Source: Celeribacter neptunius
Lineage (GTDB): Bacteria > Pseudomonadota > Alphaproteobacteria > Rhodobacterales > Rhodobacteraceae
NCBI RefSeq assembly: GCF_900113955.1
Contig: NZ_FORH01000002.1
Location: 248,001-312,000 of the forward strand
Length of the DNA: 64,000 bases
Reading direction: 5' to 3'
Part shown: one piece after another, positions 50,124-58,770 of the stretch
How positions within the stretch are numbered: position 1 is the first letter of the stretch
Layout: every line of letters starts with the position of its first letter
The notes under the pieces: generated by a model
What the model was told of the DNA's origin: nothing
Database searches by the model: none
The model's input: the letters and a program-made list of their open reading frames with translations, nothing else
Translations under genes and position numbers: made by a program

Positions 50124-51406
50124 GTTTGTGCGAGAACCCCACCAAATAACCGATCATTGATTTCAGTTTCGATATCCATCCGATCATCGAACCACTCCCA
50201 TTCCCCCATAACCCACATACCCCACATTTCCATCAACATATGGCGCTCATTCAAATAGTCGGTGCGAAGATAGGCCGCGACGGTTTTACTGCTCACAGTA
50301 TGAGCCAACGCGGTTTCGGCCACTTCATGCCGAGCATTTACAGCTTCGGCAGCCCAGGTGCGAAACGATGCCCGCATACCATGAACTGTCGCGCCCGGAT
50401 ATTGGCTCTGCAACAGTTTACGCATGGTGTTTTCGGATAGCGGCTTGGCGGGGTTTTGGGGTGACGGGAAAATATAGCCCGCGCGTTTTCCGAACCTACT
50501 TCTCAAATCAAGCAATAAGTTACGAACCGGTATTGATGTGGGTATTTGGAATTCTTCCCGGCTCTTCATGTTGCCCCCAGGAATAGTCCATACAGTGAAA
50601 TCCTCACTCACTTGCTCCCAAGTTGCGAGCCGGACAGGAGCAGAGCGCGCAGCAGTTAAGATCGCAAAACGCAACGCGTAGGATCCAATCGCGTCGTTTT
50701 CCTGCAACCAATACATCAACTTTGTTACATCGTGATAATTGAGTGCTTGGAAGTGTTCACTGGTTACCCTTTGCTCCCGCATCAACCCCCGCAACCCCCT
50801 TGCCGGATTTGAAGCACCCCGATACCCCTTGCCGCACGCGTGATCGAACACGGTTGAAACTCTTTGCAGAACTCGCCTCGCGGTCTCTGGCTTGCTATCC
50901 CAAATAGGATCAATGATCTGTTCTACATCGTCAGAATGAATCTCAGAAATCGAAAGGTCTCCGATTAGAGGGAACGCGTAGATTTCCAGCGTTCTAATCC
51001 ATTGAGCGACATGTTTCCCGTTATGCTGGCCGCCTTTAAACTTTCGACTATGGACCTCGATCGCCATATCTCGAAAAGTGATGCCATGGCCTTCTTTTCG
51101 GCGTTCCGCCGCCCTTGGATTTCCACCTGCGCGAGCAATCGCCCTCATCTCCAATGCTTTCGCACGAGCCTGAGCAAGAGAGACATACTTTAACGACCCC
51201 AACCCAAGGTCGCGCCGCTTCCCCCGAACCACAAGACGGATATACCACCTTCGAGCACCCGAAGAATCGACTTGAAGATACAAACCTCCTCCATCTGCAT
51301 GACGTCCGGGAGGTGCGGACTGCACCCACGCAGCGTTTAGGCGCTTTTCAACGCGTGAGTGTGATGCCTTCTTAACCTCAGCCCCTCGTTTCACTGTGCA
51401 CCCCAC
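50120..51406 (-). CDS. P4-type tyrosine recombinase integrase (428 aa)
   Basis: It integrates and excises the element at tRNA-Ser. The N-terminal arm-binding DUF4102-like domain (PGRHADGGGLYLQVDSSGAR) is followed by the core-binding domain and the catalytic domain. Catalytic residues are visible as Arg in TAARSAPVRLATW, HxxR in VHGMRASFRTW, and His...Tyr in ALAHTVSSKTVAAYLRTDYL. The gene ends head-on against the cargo membrane protein and begins about 125 bases from the tRNA. Orientation and location are those of tRNA-targeting islands. Confidence 0.92.
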   Translation of the reverse strand: MGCTVKRGAEVKKASHSRVEKRLNAAWVQSAPPGRHADGGGLYLQVDSSGARRWYIRLVVRGKRRDLGLGSLKYVSLAQARAKALEMRAIARAGGNPRAAERRKEGHGITFRDMAIEVHSRKFKGGQHNGKHVAQWIRTLEIYAFPLIGDLSISEIHSDDVEQIIDPIWDSKPETARRVLQRVSTVFDHACGKGYRGASNPARGLRGLMREQRVTSEHFQALNYHDVTKLMYWLQENDAIGSYALRFAILTAARSAPVRLATWEQVSEDFTVWTIPGGNMKSREEFQIPTSIPVRNLLLDLRSRFGKRAGYIFPSPQNPAKPLSENTMRKLLQSQYPGATVHGMRASFRTWAAEAVNARHEVAETALAHTVSSKTVAAYLRTDYLNERHMLMEMWGMWVMGEWEWFDDRMDIETEINDRLFGGVLAQT

Positions 51407-51530
51407 ATTCTACCCCACATTTACTCAGCACACACCTAAACAAAATACTGATCTAAATCCAGTTAAATAGCCAAAATATAGGGTAATTTTACCTCACACA
51501 CCACACAAACGACACAGATATGAGGGTGGG

Positions 51531-51544
51531 TGGCGGAGGAGGTG
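51531..51544. repeat. tRNA-proximal attachment site (attR) of the element
   Basis: TGGCGGAGGAGGTG, identical to 45063-45076, overlaps the last 14 bases of the tRNA-Ser gene. Confidence 0.8.
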
Positions 51545-51620
51545 GGATTCGAACCCACGGTACGCTTTCACGCACGCCGGTTTTCAAGACCGGTGCATTC
51601 AACCGCTCTGCCACTCCTCC
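51531..51620 (-). tRNA. tRNA-Ser(TGA)
   Basis: The gene on the minus strand begins GGAGGAGTGGCAGAGCGG and ends CTCCTCC-G-CCA, so the acceptor stem pairs seven bases and CCA is encoded (51533-51531). The anticodon loop reads CTTGAAA inside CCGGT/ACCGG, giving anticodon TGA. A long variable arm and the T arm GGTTCGAATCCC follow, as expected for tRNA-Ser. The element's 14-bp repeat covers the CCA, discriminator base and acceptor stem, so insertion preserved the gene. Confidence 0.95.
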
Positions 51621-51907
51621 TGAGCGCGTCATTCGCGGATTTGCAGAGAATTAGCCTCCCCGTATCGATTCTGAAACCCGTGATCTGCAGATCGTCGCCC
51701 GGCCCCGTGCCCGCGCGCCTCTTGCCATGCGTACCCCATGCGTGCCGTTTTTTGCCACCCGGGCGACGCGGGGCTTTCCTGCACGCGGGCAAACCGTTAG
51801 TGTATCGGCAAAGCGCAGGCGGTGTTGGGTCGCCAAGACGCGAAAGAGCAGAAAACAGATCACAGAAAAACCGCCCCGTCCAAGGGGCTGATGGATCAAG
51901 GGGCACG
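51621..51907. promoter_or_regulatory. 287-bp spacer holding tRNA-Ser and lipoprotein promoters
   Basis: It contains no gene. It must hold the promoter of tRNA-Ser (minus) and that of the SPOR lipoprotein (plus). An open frame that runs through the tRNA and this spacer into the lipoprotein is not a real N-terminus. Confidence 0.45.
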
Positions 51908-52834
51908 ATGATCATGCGACTTCTGGGCAGGCAGCAGACGGGAACCGGGGTGCGCATCGCACTCCTTTTGAGCAGCGCACTGGCGCTCGGCGCCTGTCAG
52001 GACGGGCAGAGTTTTCTCGACAGTCTGAAATCACCGGCGAAATCCGCCGGAACCACCGCCTCCACCTCGACCAAGCTGGTCGAGCGCGATGTCGAGGCCC
52101 CGGATGTGTTCCAGGTCACCGACAAAGGTCTCTGGGACGGCCGTCCGTCACTTGGCGGCGTCTGGGTGGCGCATGCCGATGTCACCGACCCCGAACGTGT
52201 GCTGATCCGCAATGAGGCCAATGGCAAATTCGTCATCGGCGCGCTGTTCAAACGCGAAGCCACGGCGCCGGGCCCGGGCATTCAGGTCTCTTCTGACGCG
52301 GCCGAGGCGCTTGGCATGCTGGCTGGATCGCCGGCCGAGCTCAATGTCACCGCGCTGCGGCGCGAGGAAGTGCCGCAAGAGGTTGAAACGGTGGAGACCA
52401 TCGCCGAGGGCGAGACCATCGAGGCGACGACGCTCGACGATCCGATCGCCGATGCCGCCGCCACTTTGGATGCGCTCGACGCCCCGGCGAAATCCACGGC
52501 CACCGCCCCGGTCACCGCGGGCACGACAACAACCGCAGCTTCCACCCCCGCCGCGATGGCCGCGCCGAAACCCGCCACACCGAAACCCGCCGCCTCCAGC
52601 CTGAGCAAACCTTTCCTGCAGATCGGGATTTTCTCGGTCGAGGCCAATGCCAAGCGCACCGTCGACATGCTCGGCTCGCAGGGCATCGTGGCGATGATCA
52701 AACCGGGCACTTCGAATGGCAAGGAGTTCTGGCGCGTCGTGGTCGGCCCGGCCACGAGTTCCGCCGAACGCAAATCGCTTCTCGAAAAAGTGAAAAAAGC
52801 GGGCTTCACGGATGCCTATGCGGTCACGCATTAA
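51908..52834 (+). CDS. SPOR-domain lipoprotein (308 aa)
   Basis: The start gives MIMRLLGRQQTGTGVRIALL, a lipoprotein signal with lipobox LGAC (about residues 26-29). A domain of about 130 residues (VFQVTDKGLWDGRPSLGGVW) follows; it has the pattern of RlpA-like proteins, then a Thr/Ala/Pro-rich linker. The last 75 residues are a SPOR domain (FLQIGIFSVEANAKRTVDML; WRVVVGPATSSAERKSL), which binds denuded peptidoglycan at division sites. AAGGGG is upstream of both the ATG at 51908 and a second at 51914. It precedes the DD-carboxypeptidase, another cell-wall gene. Confidence 0.85.
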   Translation: MIMRLLGRQQTGTGVRIALLLSSALALGACQDGQSFLDSLKSPAKSAGTTASTSTKLVERDVEAPDVFQVTDKGLWDGRPSLGGVWVAHADVTDPERVLIRNEANGKFVIGALFKREATAPGPGIQVSSDAAEALGMLAGSPAELNVTALRREEVPQEVETVETIAEGETIEATTLDDPIADAAATLDALDAPAKSTATAPVTAGTTTTAASTPAAMAAPKPATPKPAASSLSKPFLQIGIFSVEANAKRTVDMLGSQGIVAMIKPGTSNGKEFWRVVVGPATSSAERKSLLEKVKKAGFTDAYAVTH

Positions 52835-52939
52835 GGGCCTAAGCTCATGAGGCGAGCCACAGCTCCGTTGTGGCCCGCTACCGGTCTCCGGATCGGATTC
52901 GATATTCCTGCCGCCGTCCCGAAAGGATGACACCACTTC

Positions 52940-54109
52940 ATGCCGCGCTCTCTTGCCTCTTTCCTCGCCCTTTGCCTGATGCTTCTCGGCTTTGCCCTGC
53001 CGGCCGCCGCGTTCGAGACCCGCGCCCGCGCGGCCTGGGTCTATGACCTGACCACCGGCACGGTGCTGATGGACAAGAATGCCGAAACGCCGCTGCCGCC
53101 GGCCTCGATGTCGAAGCTGATGACCCTCAACATGCTGTTCGAGGCGCTGCGCGACGGCCGGGTGACGCTGGACACGCGCTTCTCCGTCTCGACCCGGGCC
53201 AAGAACATGGGCGGCTCGACGATGTTTCTCAACGAGACCGACCGCCCGACCGTGGAAGAGCTCATTCAGGGCATCATCGTGCTCTCGGGCAATGACGCCT
53301 GTGTCGTGGTGGCCGAGGGGCTCGCCGGCACCGAGGACAATTTCGCGCGTCTGATGAACGATCGCGCCAAGGTGCTGGGGCTGGACAATTCCACCTTCGC
53401 CAATGCCTCCGGCTGGCCCAATCCCGGGCAACGCATGTCGGTGCATGATCTGGGCCGGCTGGCGGTGCGCTTCATCACCGAATTCCCCGAATACTACGGC
53501 TATTTCGGCCAGCACGAATTTCCTTATGACAACCGTGCACCGCAGAACCGCTACAACCGCAACCCGCTGTTGAAACTCGGCATCGGCGCCGACGGGCTCA
53601 AGACCGGCCATACCGAAGAGGCCGGTTACGGGCTTGTCGGCTCGGCCACCCAGGGCACCCGTCGTATCGTCTTTGTCATTTCCGGATTGGGCACGGATGC
53701 CGAGCGGGCGCAGGAAAGCGAACGCATCGTCAACTGGGCCTTCCGCCAGTTCGCTGAAAAACCCGTCGCCGAGAAGGGCCATGAATTTGCCCGGGCGCAG
53801 GTCTGGATGGGCGATCAGACCGAGGTCGGGCTGGTCGCTGCCGAGGATGTCTCCGTGCTCCTGCCCGGCAGTCAGCTCGAAGGCGTCACCGGCGAGGTGG
53901 TCTATACCGGCCCGTTCGAGGCACCGATCACCCAGGGCGACACATTGGCCGATCTGGTGATCAAGCGCGAAGGCCTTCCGGAGGCGCATATCCCGTTGGT
54001 CGCAGATCGCTCTGTCGCCCGCGGCGGGCTGGCTCCACGGTTGCGCACGGCCTTTCTGGTGCTTAAGGACAAGTTGGAGGGACAAACGGGTCTGGCCGTG
54101 TCCGAATGA
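52940..54109 (+). CDS. D-alanyl-D-alanine carboxypeptidase (DacA/DacC type, 389 aa)
   Basis: This low-molecular-weight penicillin-binding protein trims pentapeptides in the periplasm. The signal peptide (ASFLALCLMLLGFALPAAAF) leads to the S11 peptidase domain with the three active-site motifs SMSK (S56-K59), SGN (S116-N118) and KTG (K221-G223). A C-terminal beta domain (PBP5_C-like, about residues 280-370) follows. The last residues are only weakly amphipathic (AFLVLKDKLEGQ), so membrane anchoring is less clear than in E. coli. Length is normal. Confidence 0.92.
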   Translation: MPRSLASFLALCLMLLGFALPAAAFETRARAAWVYDLTTGTVLMDKNAETPLPPASMSKLMTLNMLFEALRDGRVTLDTRFSVSTRAKNMGGSTMFLNETDRPTVEELIQGIIVLSGNDACVVVAEGLAGTEDNFARLMNDRAKVLGLDNSTFANASGWPNPGQRMSVHDLGRLAVRFITEFPEYYGYFGQHEFPYDNRAPQNRYNRNPLLKLGIGADGLKTGHTEEAGYGLVGSATQGTRRIVFVISGLGTDAERAQESERIVNWAFRQFAEKPVAEKGHEFARAQVWMGDQTEVGLVAAEDVSVLLPGSQLEGVTGEVVYTGPFEAPITQGDTLADLVIKREGLPEAHIPLVADRSVARGGLAPRLRTAFLVLKDKLEGQTGLAVSE

Positions 54110-54163
54110 CTTGATCCAACAGTCGACCGCCCGCGAGGCTGGCCGACGCATGACGGGAGCGCC

Positions 54164-54775
54164 ATGTTCATCAGTTTCGAGGGCATCGACGGGTCTGGCA
54201 AATCGACGCAAGCCCGGCTTCTGGCCGAGGCGCTGCGCGCGGCCGGCATCGATGTGATCCACACCCGCGAACCCGGCGGCTCGCCGGGCGCCGAGGAAAT
54301 TCGCTCTCTCGTGCTCGAAGGCGATCCCGACCGCTGGTCGGCCGAAACCGAGATCCTGCTGTTCACCGCCGCCCGTCGCGACCATCTGGAAAAGACCATC
54401 CGGCCCGCGCTCAAGGCCGGCAAGGTGGTGATCTGCGACCGGTTCGCCGACAGCACCCGGGTATTTCAGGGCGTCACCCGCGGCGATTTGCAGGACAAGG
54501 TCAACCGCCTGCACGACGAGATGATCGGCATCGAGCCGGATCTCACGCTGCTGTTCGATATGGACCCCGAAATCGGGCTGAAACGCGCCAAGGGGCGGCA
54601 GACCGCCGAGGAGCGTTTCGAGGATTTCGGCCAGGATTTTCAGGAGAAATGCCGGGCGGCGTTTCTCGATCTGGCCCGCGCACACGCCCGCTTCACCGTG
54701 ATCGATGCCGGCCGCGAAATCGATGTGGTCGCCCGTGAGGTTGCCACACTCGTCAAGTCCCGTCTCGACACATGA
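54164..54775 (+). CDS. tmk: Thymidylate kinase
   Basis: It phosphorylates dTMP to dTDP with ATP. The P-loop GIDGSGKST is at residues 7-15, the DR motif lies in ICDRFADST, and the lid region KGRQTAEERFEDF is present. Length 203 aa is normal. It overlaps holB by 4 bases, the same order (tmk-holB-tatD) as in many Proteobacteria, which supports the call. Confidence 0.96.
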   Translation: MFISFEGIDGSGKSTQARLLAEALRAAGIDVIHTREPGGSPGAEEIRSLVLEGDPDRWSAETEILLFTAARRDHLEKTIRPALKAGKVVICDRFADSTRVFQGVTRGDLQDKVNRLHDEMIGIEPDLTLLFDMDPEIGLKRAKGRQTAEERFEDFGQDFQEKCRAAFLDLARAHARFTVIDAGREIDVVAREVATLVKSRLDT

Positions 54776-55917
54776 GCGGTCTCGGCGAAATGGACATGGC
54801 CCCCGAGGCCGATTGCGCGCCGGGCGCCCCGCACCCGCGCCAGACCTCGACCCTGTTCGGGCAGGCGCATGCGGAAGCCGATTTTCTCGACGCGTTCAAC
54901 GCCAAACGCATGCATCACGCCTGGCTGATCACCGGCCCGCGCGGCGTCGGCAAGGCCACGCTGGCCTGGCGCATCGCGCGGTTTCTGCTGGCCCAGCCGG
55001 TCGGGGAAGAGGGTGGCGGGCTGTTTGGCGAGGCGCCCCCTGCCCCGGACACGCTGGAGATCGGCCATGAGCACCCGGTCTATCGCCGTTCGGCGCAATT
55101 GGCCGAGCCGCGTCTCTGCCTCATTCGCCGGGCATGGGATCAGAAGAAAGCCCGCTTCGGCTCGGTGATCACCGTCGAAGAGGTGCGCAAGCTCAATTCG
55201 TTCTTCCACATGTCGGCGGCGGATGGCGGCCGTCGGGTGGTGATCGTCGACAGCGCCGACGAGATGAATGTCTCGGCCGCCAACGCGCTTCTCAAGACCC
55301 TCGAAGAGCCCCCCAGAGATGCCATCCTGCTGCTCATTTCGCATCAGCCCTCACGGCTTTTGCCAACCATTCGCTCGCGCTGTCGCGAATTGCGGCTCGG
55401 GCCACTTTCCCCGGATGACCTCGCGCAGGCTCTTGACGCTGCCGGCTTCGATGCGGCAGAGCAGTCCGACGCTTTGGCCGAACTCTCGGCCGGTTCCGTT
55501 GGGGAGGCATTGCGGTTGACGAATTTGGATGGCGTGAATGCCTATCGCGATCTGGTGGCGCTATTTGCCACCCTGCCCCGGCTCGACCGTGGCCGGGCGC
55601 TGAAACTTGCCGAGGCCTGTGTCGGCGCGGCCAACACGGATCGTTATGATCTGACGCTCGGCCTCATCGACCGGTTCCTGACCCGGCTGGCGCGCACCGG
55701 TGCCGGTCGTCCGCCGATCGTCGAGGCCGCCCCGGGCGAGGCGGAGCTGATGACCCGGCTGGCGCCCGACGGCTATGCCGCGCGCGACTGGGCGGTGCTT
55801 CAGCAGCAATTGTCGGAACGCGCGGCGCATGCAAGGGCGGTCAACCTTGACCCCGCGGCGCTGATCCTCGATATGGTATTCAAGATCAACGAGACCGCGA
55901 CCCGGATTGCGCGCTGA
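54772..55917 (+). CDS. holB: DNA polymerase III subunit delta prime
   Basis: This is part of the clamp loader. The P-loop-like segment TGPRGVGKATLAWR is at about residues 54-67, and the RFC-box segments KLNSFFHMSAADGGRRVVIV and ANALLKTLEEPPRDAILLLI follow, with the sensor region TIRSRCRELRLGPL. The length (381 aa) is typical of alphaproteobacterial members. The subunit is not expected to hydrolyse ATP efficiently. It is located between tmk and tatD. Confidence 0.94.
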   Translation: MSGLGEMDMAPEADCAPGAPHPRQTSTLFGQAHAEADFLDAFNAKRMHHAWLITGPRGVGKATLAWRIARFLLAQPVGEEGGGLFGEAPPAPDTLEIGHEHPVYRRSAQLAEPRLCLIRRAWDQKKARFGSVITVEEVRKLNSFFHMSAADGGRRVVIVDSADEMNVSAANALLKTLEEPPRDAILLLISHQPSRLLPTIRSRCRELRLGPLSPDDLAQALDAAGFDAAEQSDALAELSAGSVGEALRLTNLDGVNAYRDLVALFATLPRLDRGRALKLAEACVGAANTDRYDLTLGLIDRFLTRLARTGAGRPPIVEAAPGEAELMTRLAPDGYAARDWAVLQQQLSERAAHARAVNLDPAALILDMVFKINETATRIAR

Positions 55918-55972
55918 GCCTGAGAAGGCTCGGAACGGGCGGGCAGGTCTCAGAGCAGATGCCAAGGATTTC

Positions 55973-56776
55973 ATGAGCCTTCCCCGTATTACAGACAGTC
56001 ACTGCCACCTCGATTTTCCGGATTTTGCCGATGAACTGCCCGAGGTGATCAAACGGGCGACCGAAGCCGGCGTGCATCGCATGGTGTCGATCTGCACAAG
56101 GCTCAGACAGGTCGATCAGGTGAAGGCGATTGCCGAGGCCCACGCACCGGTGTTCTGGGCCGCCGGCACCCATCCGATGTCGGCCGCCGAAGAGCCTTTG
56201 GCCACGGTCGACGAGCTGATTGCCCTCTCAGAGCATCCGAAATTCGTCGGCATCGGCGAGACCGGCCTCGATTATCATTACACCGCCGAGAGCGCCGAGG
56301 TGCAAAAGCAAAGCCTGCGCATCCATATCGCGGCAGCGCGCGAGACACAGCTGCCGCTGATCATCCACGCGAGAGATGCGGATGAAGATGCGATGCAAAT
56401 TCTGGGCGAGGAATACCGCAAGGGCGCCTACCCCTGCGTGCTGCATTGCTTCACCGCGTCGAAAGAGTTTGCCATGGCGGCGATGGACTGGGGCTTCTAT
56501 ATCTCGATGTCCGGCATTACGGCCTTCCCGCGTTCGGAAGATCTGCGGGAGATTTTCCGTGCCGTACCCCGCGATCGCGTCCTGGTCGAGACCGACAGCC
56601 CGTATCTGGCCCCGCCGCCCTATCGCGGCAAACGCAACGAACCCGCTTACACCGCCAACACCGCCCAGCGCGCCGCCGAGACCTTTGGCATGGAGTACGC
56701 CGAATTCGCCACCCTCACGGAGGCGAATTTCGAACGGCTCTTCAGCAAGGCCAAGCTGCCGGAGAGTGCCCTTTGA
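55973..56776 (+). CDS. TatD-family metal-dependent hydrolase/DNase (267 aa)
   Basis: This is a TIM-barrel hydrolase. The metal ligands are in ITDSHCHLDF at the start, GIGETGLDYHY, IHARDADED, and VETDSPYLAPP near the end. I set the start at ATG 55973 with AAGGA ahead; the frame upstream reaches 55907 but lacks a ribosome-binding site. Its stop is joined to the next gene (TTGA overlap). TatD proteins process DNA or tRNA ends and have roles in DNA repair. Confidence 0.92.
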   Translation: MSLPRITDSHCHLDFPDFADELPEVIKRATEAGVHRMVSICTRLRQVDQVKAIAEAHAPVFWAAGTHPMSAAEEPLATVDELIALSEHPKFVGIGETGLDYHYTAESAEVQKQSLRIHIAAARETQLPLIIHARDADEDAMQILGEEYRKGAYPCVLHCFTASKEFAMAAMDWGFYISMSGITAFPRSEDLREIFRAVPRDRVLVETDSPYLAPPPYRGKRNEPAYTANTAQRAAETFGMEYAEFATLTEANFERLFSKAKLPESAL

Positions 56777-57573
56777 GCGCGCGTTTCACCATATTGGGCT
56801 GTGGCTCTTCGGGTGGCGTGCCGCGGATCGGCAATCTCTGGGGCGCCTGTGACCCGGAGAATCCAAAGAACCGCCGCATGCGCTGTTCGGCGCTGGTGGA
56901 GCGCGACGGGCCGGACGGCACCACCACGGTGCTGATCGATGCCGGGCCGGACATGCGGCAACAGCTGTTGAACGCAAATGTGTCCCGACTCGATGGGGTG
57001 ATCTTCACCCATTCGCACGCCGATCACCTGCATGGCTTGGACGATCTGCGCCAGATCGTGTTCAACATGCGCGAACGCGTCAAGGTCTGGGCCGACAGCG
57101 AGACAGAGAACGATCTGATCTCGCGGTTCGGCTATGCATTCGTGCAGCCCGAAGGCTCGAATTACCCGCCCATTCTCGATCTGCACGCCATTCGCGGACC
57201 GGTGACGGTGGATGGCCCCGGCGGGCCGATCACATTTGCGCCCCTGCAGGTCAACCACGGCCAGATCGAGGCGAAAGGCTTTCGCATCGGTGATCTCGCC
57301 TATATCCCGGATGTCCTGGACATCCACGAGGCGACCTGGGCGCAGATGGAGGGGCTCGACACATTCGTGATCGACGCGCTGCGTTACAAGCCGCATCCAA
57401 GCCACGCGCATCTCGAGCTGGCGCTCGAATGGATCGCCCGCGCCGCACCGCGACACGCCGTGCTGACCAATATGCATATCGATATCGACTATGAGACCGT
57501 GGATGAGGAGACCCCGGATCACGTCACCCCCGCCTATGACGGGATGGTGATCGAGATCGCAGGAGAGGTGTAG
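56773..57573 (+). CDS. MBL-fold metallo-hydrolase, PhnP-like (266 aa)
   Basis: The zinc-binding motif HSHADH lies in VIFTHSHADHLHGLDDLRQI, and further ligands are in VNHGQIEAKGF and a late NMHIDIDY. The N-terminal FTILGCGSSGGVPRIGNLWG is typical of the phosphodiesterase group that includes PhnP. The start is the TTG at 56773, overlapping the tatD stop (TTGA), with GGAG seven to eight bases upstream; no ATG in frame fits. In alphaproteobacteria it regularly follows tatD. Substrate unknown. Confidence 0.88.
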   Translation: MSARFTILGCGSSGGVPRIGNLWGACDPENPKNRRMRCSALVERDGPDGTTTVLIDAGPDMRQQLLNANVSRLDGVIFTHSHADHLHGLDDLRQIVFNMRERVKVWADSETENDLISRFGYAFVQPEGSNYPPILDLHAIRGPVTVDGPGGPITFAPLQVNHGQIEAKGFRIGDLAYIPDVLDIHEATWAQMEGLDTFVIDALRYKPHPSHAHLELALEWIARAAPRHAVLTNMHIDIDYETVDEETPDHVTPAYDGMVIEIAGEV

Positions 57574-58512
57574 ATGCAGGCCCTGATCGACGTCATTCTG
57601 CCGGTGTTTCTGGTCATCGGCTATGGCTATATCGCCCGGCTCAGGGGCTGGGTCAGCGATGAACTCGTCGATCATGTGATGAAATTCGCCCAGAATTTCG
57701 CGGTGCCGCTTCTCTTGTTCGCGGGCATTGCCCGGATGGATCTGGGCGCGAATTTCCACCCGCCGATCCTGATTTCCTTTTACGCCGGGGCCTTTTCCGG
57801 CGGGCTGATGGGATTCTTAGGCGCGCGCTACCTGTTCAAACGCGAGCTGACGGATTCGGTCGCCATCGGGTTCATCGGATTGTTTTCCAATTCGCTGCTC
57901 TTGGGCATCCCGATCACAGAACGTGCCTATGGCGAAGCGGCTCTGGCCGGCAATTTCGCGATTATCTCGATCCATTCGCCGATGCTTTACGGCATCGGCA
58001 TCGCCGCGATGGAAATCGCGCGCAGCCGCGGGCTCGGCCTCTCGGGCTTCGGGCTTTTGCGCCAGATCGCCCGCTCCGTGCTCAGAAACCCGCTGGTGCT
58101 CGGCATTGCCGCCGGCTGGACGGTGAATATCAGCGGGCTTGCTCTGCCTACCCCGGTCTGGGACGCGGTGACATTGATGAACCGGGCGGCCATCCCCGCG
58201 GCGCTGTTTGGCCTCGGCGGGGTGCTGTTGCGCTACAAACCTGAGGGCGACATGCGGATCATCGCCTGGGCGGTCTTCGCCTCGCTGATCCTGCATCCGA
58301 TGATCGCCTATGGGCTCGGGCATTTCGGCTTTGGCCTCGACATCGCCTCGCTGCGCTCCGCCACGATCACCGCCGCCATGGCACCCGGCGTCAATGCCTA
58401 TCTCTTTGCCAATATGTACGGGGTGGCGAAACGGGTGGCGGCCTCCTCGGTGCTCATCGGTACCGGACTTTCCGTGCTCACGATCTGGTGCTGGCTGGCG
58501 ATTCTGCCGTAA
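57574..58512 (+). CDS. AEC-family transporter (312 aa)
   Basis: This is a membrane protein of about ten spans in two inverted halves, as in auxin efflux carrier (AEC) family exporters of organic acids. It begins VILPVFLVIGYGYIARLRGW and shows the central NPLVLGIAAGWTVNISGLALP repeat and a C-terminal MAPGVNAYLFANMYG. It starts directly after the MBL gene, so it is in the same operon. The exported compound is unknown. Confidence 0.88.
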   Translation: MQALIDVILPVFLVIGYGYIARLRGWVSDELVDHVMKFAQNFAVPLLLFAGIARMDLGANFHPPILISFYAGAFSGGLMGFLGARYLFKRELTDSVAIGFIGLFSNSLLLGIPITERAYGEAALAGNFAIISIHSPMLYGIGIAAMEIARSRGLGLSGFGLLRQIARSVLRNPLVLGIAAGWTVNISGLALPTPVWDAVTLMNRAAIPAALFGLGGVLLRYKPEGDMRIIAWAVFASLILHPMIAYGLGHFGFGLDIASLRSATITAAMAPGVNAYLFANMYGVAKRVAASSVLIGTGLSVLTIWCWLAILP

Positions 58513-58770
58513 ACCACTGCACTTCCTTGTGAAACCCGCCTGCTCCAGCATCTGAAACGCCGGGATCAACCCTGGCGCGAGAAGAGTGATCATGCGCTCC
58601 CTTCTCGGGATGTGCCGCTGTCATTCTCCGCTCTGATGTCACAGCAAATTCCCAAGCCTGCCGCAATCACGCCCCAAAAGGTTATCAAATCGTTAACCAA
58701 GACACCCGGCGTCCGATTTTGCGACATGACATGCTGATATGACGCCTACAAAAAAGAAGACCCATCGCAA
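58513..58770. other. 258-bp spacer upstream of the RTX-Hint gene
   Basis: No gene is seen. It should carry the promoter of the RTX-Hint gene. The AEC operon ends here without a strong terminator that I can see. Confidence 0.4.

Larger units (their letters stand above)
45063..51544. mobile_element. 6.5-kb integrative mobilisable element inserted in tRNA-Ser
   Basis: The ends are a perfect 14-bp direct repeat (TGGCGGAGGAGGTG) at 45063-45076 and 51531-51544, the second lying in the 3' end of tRNA-Ser(TGA). The integrase gene is at the tRNA-proximal end. Between the repeats are a MobV-type relaxase, a RepL-like replication protein with a small partner, two cargo genes and AT-rich spacers. The base composition is visibly more AT-rich than the flanking chromosome. 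The combination of integrase, relaxase and plasmid-type initiator fits an integrative mobilisable element derived from a small plasmid. No conjugation (type IV secretion) genes are present. Confidence 0.85.

Noticed and set aside
51530-51907. Apparent N-terminal extension of the SPOR lipoprotein that starts in the tRNA-Ser gene (MAEEVGFEPTVR...)
   Set aside because: The first codons are the reverse of the tRNA-Ser gene, a common annotation artefact. A lipoprotein signal with a ribosome-binding site starts at 51908.
52148-54685. Long open frame of 845 codons on the minus strand across the SPOR lipoprotein and carboxypeptidase genes
   Set aside because: It is antisense to well-supported genes. 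Its translation is low-complexity His/Gly/Arg/Asp-rich, typical of antisense frames in high-GC DNA, and contains no recognisable domain.
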